Shown here: one piece after another, positions 26,309 through 57,889 of the stretch
Layout: the number at the start of each line of letters is the position of its first letter
Numbering within the stretch: the stretch's first letter is position 1
NCBI RefSeq assembly: GCF_024713975.1
Contig: NC_091111.1
Coordinates: 10,226,501-10,290,500 of the forward strand
Length of the DNA: 64,000 nucleotides
DNA from: Paralichthys olivaceus
Taxonomy: Eukaryota > Chordata > Actinopteri > Pleuronectiformes > Paralichthyidae
Direction of reading: 5' to 3'
Notes under the pieces: generated by a model
What the model was told of the DNA's origin: nothing
Database searches by the model: none
What the model saw: the letters and a program-made list of their open reading frames with translations, nothing else
Translations under genes and position numbers: made by a program

Positions 26309-26808
26309 GCGACAGGTGTGGGCCATTAATTCCTCTTTGTCTGATGTGTCTGATCTGCTGTGGAGAAAAAGATAGGTTTTATTAAGTACATCCAGTTGTT
26401 GTGTGGCTGTGCCCTGAATGTAGCAGGGTTATTCCCTCCAATGTGCTTGGTTGCCTGTTGATGACCGACCTTGTTTCCCCCTCTTTGCAGATTCTTCTAC
26501 TTCTGCTGAGTTGGTTTTGTACTGTTGGTCCAATGTTTAATGCATCACATTCCTGATGGACTGTTGGAACTTTTATGATTGTATTGAATGCTCTTTTAAA
26601 TATTGTATGGTGCTTGTTTGTGGGATGTTTCATCCTCATTTCTGGATAGTGGGAGGAAGTGGAGACTTGGTGAACATGGTTGTAATGGCTTTTATGACTC
26701 AAAGCAAAATACAAAATTTTTAGAGTCATTTCAAGTAAATGCATTGTTAAAGAAGATGAAACTTATAATTTGCCTTTTCCCCTTTATTTCCTCTGCAGAT
26801 TGATCCTG

Positions 26809-29276
26809 TCATACATGCACAATAATTCCATCCAGAGGCTTGCGTTTTAAATCCGGCACGGAGGCATCAGATGCAGGGTAACCTACAGGGAGCAGCAACA
26901 GCAGCTTCTCATTGGTCGGCCTTTTGAGGAGCAGCCTGAGCCGGGGGCCGCAGTTGAGGGGAGTTGATGTGACGGTAACGAGACCGACATTCTGTTGAGC
27001 AAATGGAGCAAATCTGTCAGTTGCTCTATTGGGCAGTTCTAACTTGCATGCTCTTGAGAACTGACCAAGAAAACAGATGGAGGTTCATATTTCTATGATT
27101 GATTTAATTGTTTACCTGCAGTGCAGCCAGTAGGATTCCACAGGATATGGAGACACTGATTTCATTATAGTAGTGTGTCTTTTTCTTGCCATTTGGTAGA
27201 ATCCCGTAGGTCTGTTTGAAGATGAGGATCAGGTATGGTGCCACATCCAAGTACTCCTTAATCCAGTTCGTCCTGCAGGAGAAAATAAAAAGATGAGATG
27301 TGTGAAATAAGATGAGGATAAACTTCACAGTGGTCCTATTAATCATTGTGTATGAATTCTGGTACAGAGAGCGTACTATGGAATGAAGTGTTGGTGTTCA
27401 CCTTATTTTAGCCAAATCTTGCACCCACTTGTCCCCCATCCTCTGACGATAGTTCATCTCCTCCTCCTCCTCTACCAGCAGTCTGATCTGATGCTTCATC
27501 TCTGCGTCTGAAACCACAACGAATGTCCAGGGCTCCGTGTGTGCACCACTGGGGGACGTACCTGCCCAGAGGGGAAAGCAGTGCAAATATACAGAAACAA
27601 ATTACAAACAAAGCATTATGGCAGATTGACAGTGGTCCTTTTTACATGCCTGCAGTGCGTATGACATTGTCGATGACTTCTCGTGGGACCGACTCTGGGC
27701 TGATGAATCGGACAGACCTCCGCTGGTTCATCAGATTGTAGAAATCTTTGCTTCTGTTCAGAATCGTTTCCTCGGAGTAACGCGGCAGGGAGAAGGGCAC
27801 ATGTGGAAGGTCCTCCTCCTCATTGCTGTCTGCCCAGTCACCATCCTCTGAAACAATGACAGAAAAGCAGTAGCAGTGAGGAGATTCTGATAAACTTCTA
27901 AATTGGTAATAAAAATGAATGTTATTCATATAACAATTTTCTATTGTTATTCTATTGTTAGACAGTGTTTTTACGTAACGAAATACCACATCAATAGCAG
28001 CTCATTACAACCCATAGTTATCATTTGTTATGAGGTGACCTGTGCTAACTATATAAATTATGACCAGAGCAAAGGGCGAAGTCCATGTTGGGAGCAGTTC
28101 GGGATAAAGAGGATGATGAATGGATTGGAGAGAGACCAGGGACAGCTTTCTCATTGTTATATTAAAGCTCTGTCAGATTGTTGTTTATAATGAAATGATA
28201 AGTGATTCTTTAGATATTTTGATGTCACCACTATTATAGCATAATAATAATAAGTTGATTATAGTTGAGTAATGTCAGATCTGGAGTCAAAGACACTGAG
28301 AACAGACACTCACCTCCTATCTAACATCTTTAGCTCCTTCACTGAAAAGGTGGCGATATAGTTGCAATAATTTAACATACTGTAGCTGACACATATCCAA
28401 TGTCTGCTTTGGGGAAAGAGCAGGATTTTTATTCATGCTAAAATTTCACAAATAAAATAACCACAGGGAACGCAGCAGTCACAACCAGGCCCTCAGACCA
28501 AATACAGGAAAAGAGCCAAAAGGCCACTAGAGAAGTTATTGTAACAGAAGGATGAGCAGAAGATGTGCTTAGCGACATCAGCAGTGTGCATGTGGGAGTA
28601 TGTAGTGTAGTGTCAGGTGTAGTAGAGTGAAACTAAAGCAAGGCTGAACTAGAATAGCAGTCAGATTTGGTAGTAACCTCCGTTAACTTCCCACAGTCAC
28701 CTTAAATTCAATCAAGCCCATGAAGCTTCTTCTAGATCTTGTTTCATCTTTGTCACATGTGATAGTACATTGAATATTTCAAGGTTTTAGACAGTTAGTC
28801 AAACAAAAGAAGCTCTATCTGCTTCCAAAGCAAAGAGAAAACAAGAGAGGTAGTTAATGTGTGATTAGCTCAGATGTTAATGTGTGATCATGGGAAATAT
28901 TTACCAATGTTTGGCAGTTTGTTTAATAAAAGACATCCGTGGTTTACGATGAATCAACAACACAGGACATTAAATCGTGTATGTTGTATGAAATACATTT
29001 TCTGTTATTGTGATGGAACAAATGTTAATTTAAATGTATTTTTGAGACTGAAAAGGAGTTCAGCCCTGCCAAGTTAGTAAAATTTCTTCTCTTACCGTCC
29101 TCCTTTGCTGTGATTTCTGTATCGTCCTGTAGGTCCTGGTCCACCCAAGGTCTCGACTCCGCTGAGGTTTGGGCCGGAGAAGTCGACGTGGTCTCCTGTG
29201 ACTTAAACAGCATGAATCCTATCACCAGGCACAGGACGACCACCAGAGCAGGCGTGAGGATGGACAGGAGAGCCAT
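26809..29276 (-). CDS. iyd: iyd, iodotyrosine deiodinase
   Basis: Five coding exons, transcript order: 29096-29276, 27650-27847, 27402-27561, 27116-27272, 26809-26991. Total 879 nt, 292 residues plus TGA (human about 289). An N-terminal membrane anchor lies at about 5-24 ([18 protein letters not shown] in MALLSI...). An acidic linker follows, then an FMN-dependent nitroreductase-fold domain. RRSVRF (103-108) and PSGAHTEPW (130-138) are family signatures. Glu160, Tyr164 and Lys185 have the spacing of the known iodotyrosine-binding Glu/Tyr/Lys set, so activity is predicted intact. [10 protein letters not shown]-type text (here [11 protein letters not shown]) is in the last exon. Family role: removes iodide from mono- and diiodotyrosine with NADPH and FMN, recycling iodide in thyroid tissue. 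Intron 2 must use a GC donor to keep frame. The ATG at 29276 is the first ATG in its frame. Neighbours: tail towards the sec63 promoter; divergent from ppp1r14c. Confidence 0.96.
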
Positions 29277-30795
29277 GACTGCCTGCCTGGCAGAGTGCAG
29301 AGAAGAGGATACAGGTATTTGACTTTTGTTTTTTTTCCGGTCTAGCACAGCTGACCTGATGTTATGAAACACTATTACTGTTATCTGACGTCAGTGCAGG
29401 AGGCTGCCAAGAGGGCAAACAGGTTGCCTCAGATCAGCTATGGATAAAACTGTTTACACAACAGAACATCTATGACCAACCTGAGGAGAGTCTGTCATTT
29501 TTCATTTTCCTGTGATGTGACTCTGAACACATATTTATAAGCAGCCCTGATGTTGGTTATGGTGCTACATGACATGATGACTGATGTAGAGCAGCACAAT
29601 ATATCATATACATGGCCACCATATAAGCAACATTATCATAAGTTCCTTTACTGTGCTATAAACTAAATCTGTTAATCATTTACTGTGTTATGAGGTCAAA
29701 GTATAAAGTTTACATTGTTATAATTACTATATCACTTTTTTGTGTACTTCAGATTTATCTATAATCCCTCAATTTCCCTTGTTTCCTGAGCAATTTTACC
29801 ACATTCAAGAAATAATTATTACAATATCATGATGTCTGATGTCAGATGGAAGTGATGATGATGATAATCAGAGGATTTTCAGTCATTATACTGTACATGG
29901 CTTATTTTGCATCATCTTATATACTTAGATTAAACAGAAAATTTGATCATTTATTGCATGGCGTGTTTTCAGTGAAGTTTTTTGTCAGGGGAATAGTTTA
30001 ACAAAATGATCCAGTTGCCTAATTTATATTTTTTTCTTTTTGTTTCATGTGAAAGAATACTCCACATGACCAAAAGGGGGTGCAACCGTTATCCTTCGAC
30101 GTCTATCCTGCGTTTGGGTTGAGACATCAGCATATTAATACATGTAGGTGATCCAGTTTCAGGTGAGTATATCCAATCCTGTTCACATCTGTACATCACA
30201 CAGCAAGACAAATACCCAACATGAATAGTTTCGTAAATAATGACATACAAACACATGGTTATAGAGGAGCTGCTCTCTCCAGTGTCTGCTTGTGCTCCAG
30301 CTCCTGCGTGCTGGTGCACGAGGAGCACCACTGAGGGAACTGGGCTGCACACTGCAAAAAATAGACACCTTTACTAATGTTATCTACACAACAAACTGCT
30401 GATGGAATCTTTTTTAAGGGTAATTCAAGAGATTTCAATAAAATTCTTTGCAGAAATTCCTTCAATATTTTGCCTTTTTTAGTAGCAGAATGGACAATGT
30501 CACTGTTTGAACTCAGTAATATGATTCCACTCTGAATGAAAATGAGTTTTTCTGTATCATGGGAAATACTAACATCTATTTCAAAACAAGACAAGCACCT
30601 ATGCTCATTTCTTGCAGTGTGGCTCCGCCTCCTCGACTGTCTCCGGCGCTGCGCTTTAAATAGCAGCTGTTTAAAAGCCCCTCACCAGTCTCCTGTCTGC
30701 CGTGCAGCACCCACGACCTCCCAGCACTGCAGCCCACCTCTCATCCACACAGACACACACTTCTCTGAAATAATAACCCCCCCCTGCATCCCGCA
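29277..30795. promoter_or_regulatory. Divergent intergenic region between iyd and ppp1r14c
   Basis: About 1.5 kb separates two oppositely transcribed genes. The iyd side is AT-rich with no CpG island, as expected for a tissue-restricted gene. The ppp1r14c side becomes GC-rich from about 30610. A TATA-like TTTAAATA lies at 30655-30662, about 135 bp before the ppp1r14c ATG. No other gene was seen. Confidence 0.5.
30655..30662 (+). promoter_or_regulatory. ppp1r14c: TATA-like box of ppp1r14c
   Basis: TTTAAATA in a GC-rich context, followed by a second TTTAAAA at 30671. The spacing to the ATG allows a 5' UTR of about 100 nt. Confidence 0.4.
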
Positions 30796-49147
<18,352 letters not shown>

Positions 49148-50589
49148 TGGCCGCCGTGTCGGCCATCAATCAGACGTCATCTACATCATCTCAGCTCCAC
49201 CTGCTTAACCACACTCCACATGGACTGTCATCACACGAAAATAAGTTGTCAAAACATTAGCCAATGCAATTATGCACCATAAAATCCATGCATATAGCAC
49301 TACAAGTTTATTATAATATTTGACTGTTGAAAGGTACGTTAGCAAAGCCGAGGCGACATAGTGTAATCGCATACATACAGCCGCAGGAAAATGTAAAACC
49401 CTGCAACGTGCCAGAACTGCAACTGTGCTTTTCCATGAATACCACCTGATATTACATGTCAGAGCCATGTTAAAACCACTGCTGTGATTCCAACAGCCAT
49501 ACAGACTTAAATCTCAAAAAGGGAGGTGGTCAAAAAAAAAAGAAGAAGTTTGTACTGACGTAGGTGTTAAATTAGCTGTAGCACTATGTAAACACAGTGC
49601 TTCATGATATTGTCTTTTTTACTGAGGTGTTTTGCTGTTACTTCTTTTTAAGAAAAAGTACTGTATGTTGTTCACATGATTCAAATGTGGTCTTCAGTTT
49701 TTTTGTCCTTCTTTAAAGTCAACCTCTTTATCCTTCCTCTGTCAGTTCTTGCAAATGTAAGGGAGCTCTGCAGTTTTGTTTTAAGCACAAGGCATGACAA
49801 CATCAATTCTGTCAGTTTATATTCTGGAAAAGAGTGGCGACATTTTAGCGGAGAGTTTTGCTTTCTACCCACTGTTACTCATGCACTTTTCACCACAGCA
49901 AGGCATGATGGGTGTTGCAGTTCTCTCTACAACACCTATATGATTGGCAGTCTTTCACTTATCACGTTAAGCGGTGTTGCTCATTGCCTGTCCCTCATCA
50001 GAATACATATCAGTTGATTGTATAGGTTGAAGCACAAAGCCCAAACACCAATTGTTTCTCATAGCCGGTTCCACTCAACTCTACGAACAAGCCTCTCTAA
50101 TAGTTGTCGATGTTGCCTTTAAGGACATTCAGGATCAGTTCACCTTTTACTCAACACTGAACCTTAACTACTGACCACCTAAAAGTTAAATGTGGTGGAG
50201 TCAGAACCTGAAGACAACTTGAAACTTTTGACACTTAAAACTGTCGGGTCTTGCAAGGGAAGGTGTGCCAAACCTGGGGGTGTTACATCCTAATGGAGGC
50301 ATTAGTGTGACACAGCATTTTCACAGAGACTGTTTGTCAAATGTGTTTGGATTTTTAAACACTTTTCCCCCAAGTTGCAGAAAATAAGTTGCAATCGCTT
50401 AAGTTTAAAAGTTACTCACTGTATATTTGTTACTGACTTTCTGTGCACCAACACACTTCTCAAAAAGCTGTAAGCTCTGGTACAATCATGACTCTGTTAT
50501 GGGGTTGGGCCCAGTTTCATTTCCGGGCAGTCAATTGTGAACCAACTGGAATGGAGCAGAGCTAAACCTGCCATATAATATATGTATAC

Positions 50590-50646
<57 letters not shown>
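50590..50646. repeat. (TA)n microsatellite
   Basis: TA/CATA dinucleotides, self-complementary, in the inferred ppp1r14c 3' UTR. Confidence 0.93.
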
Positions 50647-50648
50647 GT

Positions 50649-50688
50649 ATATACCCTCAGCTGCCAAAGACAAAAGCTGAGGGTATAT
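50649..50688 (+). other. 14 bp perfect stem-loop in the ppp1r14c 3' UTR
   Basis: ATATACCCTCAGCT at 50649-50662 is the exact reverse complement of 50675-50688, with a 12 nt loop. It directly follows the TA array. It could be an RNA hairpin or part of a small inverted-repeat element. Confidence 0.6.
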
Positions 50689-51551
50689 GTTTGATTTTAA
50701 CATAACACTTCCAAACCACCCGTCTTGCATGCTAACAACAGAGAAAACATTAATGAAGAGTATATATATTATAAACTTGTAATCAAGCAAAAAAATACTT
50801 TTTTGACTTAGCTACCATATATGACTTTGTAGAACTTTTTGTGTTGAAACAACGTGACTGTCACGTTGGAGAGAATCCGGGAAATTTTAAAAATGGTGCT
50901 GTTTTTGATGTTCTTCCCAGGTTTCGGTTGTATAAAAAGGTGTTTTCACTGTCCGAATGATGCCAGAGAAATGTATCTGAAATAAATATGTCTGTCTATA
51001 TGGATGGAGTGCTTTCAGTCTAAAGTATAGCATCCTCTCTCTTTCCTCTCCTCAGTCTGAGCAGGATCAGTGTCACCACGCTAGCAATGGTGGATTTATT
51101 TATAAAACGTCATGTGTTTTCTGGATCAGTGAATAGGAAGGAAAAGTCGAGGAAGAAGCCATTACAGGCAGCTGAAATGCAACCAGGATTCGTGTCAAGG
51201 TACTCCATAGGATTTTCTCTGTCAAGAAGTAGTTCAGTTCAGAAGGCTGATATTTTATAATTTATGGGATTTCATGTATTTCGGAAGTGACCATATTAGA
51301 AAGCTTTACATTTGCATGTATTTATAAAGTAGCACGTTAAAGGGAACATTTTGTTGGCCCAAAGGTTTTTATTTCACAAAATAAACATTTTCCTTTTTAT
51401 ACCTTTTATTATTACTATTATTATCATTACAATTATTATTACTCAGACTAAAATATTCAGTTTCTCTTTTTTGTTTTTCTGTACATCCACAATAAGCGTC
51501 CTAGTTTTTAAAATGTAATGTGATGTGTGGTTTGTTTTTGCTGATAATAAA

Positions 51552-54500
51552 AATGCAGAACGACTCTGTACTGTTTAAACGTATATCCCCTGTGTATTTC
51601 ATTTTTAATGGATAAGGATGATGTCCTATGTGTTAGAAGGCATTTTTAGGAAATAAGGTTTTTTGCTTTATTGCCGAGAGTTACACGAGAAGAGCATTAC
51701 AACTCTATATTAGGGTCGTTAAATGATTTGTGGTTAGGTTAAGCTAAGCTAAAAGTGAATGGTTAGCCCAGCAGACTGGATGAAGAGGATCTGTCTGTAT
51801 GAAACAACATCCACCTACCAGCACTTCTACAGCTCAGTAATGAACACTGTGTATTCAGTTTTGTGAATGCTTTAAATGTCAAACAGAAATCCAGAGTTTT
51901 TATATTAATTCGTACAGATGCATGTGTGTAGCTGAGTGTGTTTCATTATTCAAACATGTTGGGGTTGTGTGTGTGTGTGTGTGTCTGCGTGTGTGAGTAG
52001 TCCTTGGTGTGCATGTGCTTTCACGTGCCTGTGATTCTGCATAAAGGGCACATTAGCGCATGATGGGTGCCAGTGTGTTCCCTCTCAGTGCCACACTGTG
52101 TGGCAGCGGTTTACTAGGACACTCCTGTGCACTGAGTGATTCTGTACAGAGCTCATCAGGGTATGACATTATTGCTCAATGTGCGCATGAGTAGCCTTCC
52201 TCTGCAGCATGTCTAGCCCCATATGGAACAACCTACTGCCCTACTGTACATTGTTGTTAGGTAGAAAGTCTTCACTGATCTCTGAGGAAGATTCAACATG
52301 GTGATTTAGGGGGACCATTGTGTGGGCTTATGGAAAGAATAACCATAACGAAACATAAGTAAACCTCAGTGCAAGTAAAAGTTCATCATTTTTATTTCTG
52401 ACGCCAAGTCATGTGGAAGAATATAGGCCAGTTTACAGAGGAGACAGACAGAGAGAGAGACACACTCAGTGAATGCGCCACTGGTTTCATTCCCGCAGAG
52501 AACGTGCTAATGAATGTCTTCTGATTCACTGACACACATTCCCAAACAGCCTTGTGGATTTCACTGCAGGAAGCAGAATTGCACACACGCACAAATTGCT
52601 GCTGATGCTGCTGTTGCCCCGTGTTGGAAGGAATCGAAAGCCAAAACGGTACCAGGGCAACCATGCAGCGTGACAAGGCTGCTTGTGCCTTTAAATTCCA
52701 TGACCCACTTTTTCACAGCTGGGGCTGGCTGGCAGGGAGTGCTCGTGCACGCTGCCTTGAATAATTGGGACTGCAAGGTGAATGTGAGGAGAATCGTTGA
52801 GGATGGGAGCTGTAACCCTCCCTCTCCAAACCCGCCAGCCAGCAAGCCAGTGTGCCGGGTTCAGTCAGCTGGGTGCACACCAGCAAATCTCACACCAGCA
52901 CAGTCCCCGAGCTGCTGTCGGTCATGCCTTTTCACAATATTAAAACTGATGTGGATGGAGGCAGCTGTGTGACAGAAGACAGGGAAGTGTATGGATGTAT
53001 GAAATGAAATTAGATTGGCAAGAGTGATAGTGATACAGCCACTGGAAATGTTCAAGAAATACAATAGCAATACATCACATTTCCTCATGTGATATATCCC
53101 GGCAGATCCTACTGTAAATTTAATGTCTTCCCATCCCCCCTCTTCAGTTTGCCATTCCCTCTCTTGATCCTACAAGCTCCTTTCTTCCCCCCCCCTTACT
53201 CTCTTCATCATTCCCTTGTGGGTGAGGAGATCCATCATGCCAGTACTTCAGAGAGCAGGGTAGGGGGAGGCTGGCAGCTTGAGAATATAACAAGACAGGC
53301 AGGATTCTGTATATGACCAGGGTGGTAAAGAGAGAGATGAGAGATGAGGGTGACACCAGCAGCATCCCCCCACCCCCACAGTTCCCTTCAGGAGGAGGAG
53401 AGATCCCATCTTGTCTCCGCTGCTGTGGAACCCCAGTGCAGCATCAGACAAATGCTGGGGCGGCATGTCACGGTGCTGTAGCCTGATCATTCATTCACAT
53501 GACAGGCAATTCAGCCAAACAGCATCACTTATTGCCCGGACAGAGAGGAAGAGAAGAAGACACAGAGCTGTTCACGCTACACATTAATGACCTTTTGCTT
53601 CGTGTGTAAAAGAGGACACAGGACTCCCCCCTAGCATTTCAATTATAAACTTAAAAACAGTTACTAGAAACAAATGTATTTTATGTTGAAGGGGCAGAAG
53701 AAGTTAGCTTTTAACTTCCAGCAGGATTATGTATTTTGGAAACTCGCTGAATATTTTATTGGAACCTTAAGTGCAATCACATCTCTGGGAACAACCTTCT
53801 TTCTTCACTTTATAAATACTATATAATGCTCATGCATGTGCTCTGCTTGCATATGTGTGAGCGTGTGAGTGTGTGAGTATGTGTGTGTGTGTGTGAGAAG
53901 TGCTAACCCACAAAGCATCTCGTGGGAAATCTCTTTAATTTTGCTACACTGAGCCCATTCAATTTTTCAGCACTCCAGACATAAATGTTACAACTTCTGC
54001 TCTTCAAGCATAAAAACATGTAGGCGTGTACATGATCGCACAGACTTAGCTGCCAACGCTGTGACTATTTCTACTACAACTGCTATTACTCACACAGCTA
54101 CACAGAGATTTGTGTAAAGTAGCACAAAATGAAAATACTCAATTAAAGCACAAGTACCTGTTCAGTAACTAGAGTTCAGCACTAGAGTAACTAATGTTTT
54201 ATATGAATAATGTGTTATTAATTAAATGTTATTAAGAAAAACATCATGATCCATACTCGAGTAAGATTTTTCAGGAAACAATGAACAATCGTGCTCCTTT
54301 GTGGGATTATTAAGTACAGGAGATGTACATTAATATTAACATATTCTACATTATTTTAGACGTGATTAGTGGTAATTAGGGTCCATGTTGTTTTTCCATA
54401 TCATAAGGCCAGAGCAGGGACTTATGCAGAGCCTATATGCTGTGTATTTAATTCTGTACTGTTAAGTCACCCCCTAAGCTTGTCCAACACAATAAATGCT

Positions 54501-57500
54501 TGGATATCAGGCTGTAAACTGCGGTTATAAACACTATGTGGACAATACCACTGTAACCACCCGGGGGATTAATTACAGGGATTTAGAATTAATAGCACTA
54601 TTTACTCGAGTCACATAGCCATATGTCGGCTGGCCTGTTTGTGTATGAAGTCATTGTTTTTTAGCTTTGTTGTCTTCGCTGTGATTGGTCCTTTCTGTGC
54701 GTACCCAGAGGGCTGAGATTGGTCAGCTGTGAAGGGTCTCATACCTAGATACAGCATGCAGCGGTGAGCGCGTGTGTGCTCAAGGCAGGGCAAGTCTATG
54801 CAGACAACATGGGGGGGTCCTCCTGGGGGATCTGTCTGTCTGCAGGGGGTGAGTACACATCATTCTCCATCATACCATCTGCGCATAGTGAATTATGTAG
54901 AGATCGTGATAATTAGAGAGGCTATTAGCATCATGCTACCAAAACAGCGCTCCATGTCTCACAAGTGCACAAACAACAACAGACGTGTAACAGGAGAGAA
55001 ACAGGTTGCATGCAATATTAAAAAGTTGATCAATCATTAATCAGATCAGACCAATAATTATCTCATCAAAAAAATTCTTACATATCGTACATATTCTTAC
55101 AACAAAACAATGACTGATAGGAGAACACAGAACGGTGTTCCCAGGCAGGAAGAATCCTCTGATTGGCTGGTTTCCTTTGTTTTTTATTTTGTAGCATTTT
55201 GTCGTGGATAATTACATTCAATGCCCGACCCTTCTCGATCTAAAATACATGATTTGTTGATCCTTCTTGTTAAACCAGCCTTCTTAATCTAGAAACTCAT
55301 CTGACCTCGGCCATGATGTTAGCCAGCCTCTGCTCCAGCTCCATATTAAACCAAATGACTCAGTGAGCACAAGCGGGGCCGCTTGTCCTCAAAATCAATC
55401 CTTTCCTCGATCTGCTTATTCCTCTGCAGCCCACCCCCCCTACACTCTCGGTTGATTACAGTCTTCCATGAGGAACCATGAGCGTTAATCAACAGAGGAT
55501 CAGCAGATGTGGAAATGTCTGACATCCATTCCCTTCAAATCTTGTACACATTGAGATCAAGCAAAGAGTCTTTTTAGTGTCGTCCCTCACTTACTCGATG
55601 CCATGCAGACGCTCAGAGTGTGTATATTTCCATGGTAAGCTTTTACTGATGAGCGGGGGGGGGGATGCTAAGATCTTATTCCCTTGGGAGCCAATTACAG
55701 ACAGTTTGGGGCGGCTTTCATCAAGCACATGTGAACACAGTCAGACACACATGACCCTGAACCCCCCCCCCGCTCGGCTAAACCACCACCTACTGACTTA
55801 ACCCTGTGCTAACCTCCATGACCACCCTTCGAGGCTTCTGACACAAGCAGCAAAAAGAAAAACAAAACCAGACATCGAGCACCAACAGACATCAAAGAGG
55901 AGAAGTGGGAGGGCAGCCTTGTCTGGAGCGGGTTTTGTCTGAAAAACCAACATTACCGTGATGTCCAGGAGTGTGTGGGTGTGTGTCTGTCTTTCAGTAT
56001 GTGAGTATTACCTACAGGCCAGTGTCTCTTCCCTCCACATCTCCCATCGGAGGAATTGCCAAACAGCTGGTTGCCATGGTTGCAGTTTCCTGTGAACCAA
56101 TCACCAGTCAGTAGACATTTTACCGGGGGTCTTTTGGGGGGGGTGCAAGCCTGCACAGTCTGACAAATAGAAACGATATGAGTGGAGATTAGCATACATT
56201 CAGCCAGGAACAGTTAATCCTGTCACAAATATCACTGGGTGAGTTGAATCAACAGTGACATGTTTTTTTTTATTGTCTTGATTAATTATTATTGAGAAAG
56301 GCACAAAGCCCCCATGAAGGTTGAATGGAGTTTTGATGAGTCAAATATTTTCAACGTTAGAAGATGGCTCCCTCTGCTGGAGCTATTACACAATATCAAT
56401 GTACATGAAAGATATGTGACTGGCGAGTTCAACACCTCTTATACTATTTTTTCTACTATAACTTACTGTCCAGAGAAAATCATGTCCCTCTAAATGTGGA
56501 GATGTTTTGTTTTTCATCATATAGAACAATGAAATGCTCCATTTTGGGTTGAAAAATATCACCTATTTCTTAAACTTAAAACTTTAAAAAAAACTATTTC
56601 ATTGTGTATTGTTAGTATATTTCACAGAGAGTGTTTTTGACATGTCACAGTATGAAAAAAACAGTGTCACATTAATAAAATTATAAAAATGAATGTTGAC
56701 TGAATTCCCTTTCGCTCCTTTACTTGTTCATGTTCCTGGTGTTGTAAATGTTCACTCACTGTTAACATTATAAATATATATAGTGTTTTATATAACACTA
56801 TATATAGTGTTTTATATAAAACACTATATATATTTATAATGTTAACACCTGTCCTCTGAGAAAAAGATTTGAACTGACATGAACATGTGTATCAAGTGCT
56901 GCGGTGTAGCTTTCAATAGAATGTGTGGTGAAAAACAAGCTATGACTCATCTCAAAACTAGTTTGGTCTAATGTGTTATCTTTCACCTTTAGATGCCTTT
57001 TGCAACCAACATGAAACTGAAGTTGTAAAAACAATGAAAACCTGTTATCTCTGTCAGCTTCTAAAAATACATTTGTAAAACAAATACATGTGTAATTTGC
57101 TTATTGACTTAACTTTGACTTTAGAAAGGGTAATATAGTTTGTGCAACCACAAATTTGTTTAAAGTTTTTTTGACAATGACTGGCTATTGTTTTGTTTTG
57201 CTGATTAAGTAAGTTTTTTTTTTTTTATGGAGGCAAATATTAACCTACTTTTGGTTGGAGATACGTTTAAATGTATTTTTAACTAAGTAAACTAATACTG
57301 CTACTACCACTACTGCTACGATTACTACTACTACTAAAAATAATAAGTTAAGTTAATATAAAGAACATAATGTAAGATAAGATAAATTTATTGATCCACA
57401 CACCAGAGTAATTCAGATAATTAATAATATTAACAATAACAGCAATACATTGAATTTAGATAGCACTTTTATTGGGGCCGCTTTTTTGAGTTGGACAAAA

Positions 57501-57880
57501 AAAAATTATATGTTTTTAATTATCTTAATAATTAACTAAAATAAACAAAGGAACCTGACATGACTGATAATTGTGTTGAACTGAATGATTGCATCATAGT
57601 GTTGTAGTATCATTTCCAGTAGATGTCAGCACACGACTTTCTTATAGAGCTGAGACCACGTGGTTTCACTTGATCACCTTGCCCCCCATCTGAAGTTCAT
57701 TAAAAATACACGTATAAAAGTAAAAATACCATGATGTGAACACAAATGTATATTGTAAGTACATCAAAGTTTGAAATAGAATGAAGCTGGTGTTTGAGGA
57801 CAGCTGAAGGCCTGTGTGTGTTTTGTGAGGTTTGGAAAAACAAAAGTATGAAAAGTTTATTCTGTAACTCTCACGTGTTT
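51552..57880. other. Intergenic region between ppp1r14c and the next gene
   Basis: I find no supported gene. There is an interspersed-repeat fragment at about 51660-51850 (TTGCCGAGAGTTACACGAGA and CACCTACCAGCACTTCTAC), minor GT tracts (51968-51984, 53879-53894), the palindrome at 56761-56846, and a retroelement-tail-like piece at about 57369-57420 (AGATAAATTTATTGATCC). The 152-codon frame at 52514-52972 lacks any domain. Stretches at 54440-54580 and 55200-55440 are complex and repeat-free, so regulatory function is possible but unproven. Confidence 0.55.
56761..56846. repeat. 86 bp near-perfect palindrome
   Basis: The 35 bp arm starting GTTAACATTATAAATATATA (56761-56795) is matched exactly by its reverse complement at 56812-56846. 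The 16 nt centre holds a second palindrome (CACTATATATAGTG). The arms differ from full symmetry only by two extra T in the centre. Confidence 0.9.
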
Positions 57881-57889
57881 GTGTGGTCG

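Larger units (their letters stand above)
49148..51551 (+). other. ppp1r14c: ppp1r14c 3' UTR with two polyadenylation signals
   Basis: Non-coding sequence follows the stop codon. AATAAA signals occur at 50981-50986 and 51546-51551, so 3' UTRs of about 1.9 and 2.4 kb are both plausible. It holds an (AT)n array at 50590-50646 and a stem-loop at 50649-50688. The 113-codon frame at 49676-50017 has no recognisable domains and is rejected. Confidence 0.5.

Noticed and set aside
27642-27646. GT donor just past iyd exon 2
   Set aside because: Using it shifts the reading frame and destroys the conserved active-site region; the GC donor fits.
29277-29372. N-terminal extension of iyd
   Set aside because: It depends on a GTG start; the first ATG in frame gives the family-typical MALLSILTP membrane anchor.
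52514-52972. 152-codon plus-strand frame in the intergenic region
   Set aside because: No domain, no splice or promoter context, and Cys/Pro-rich composition typical of chance frames in GC-richer DNA.
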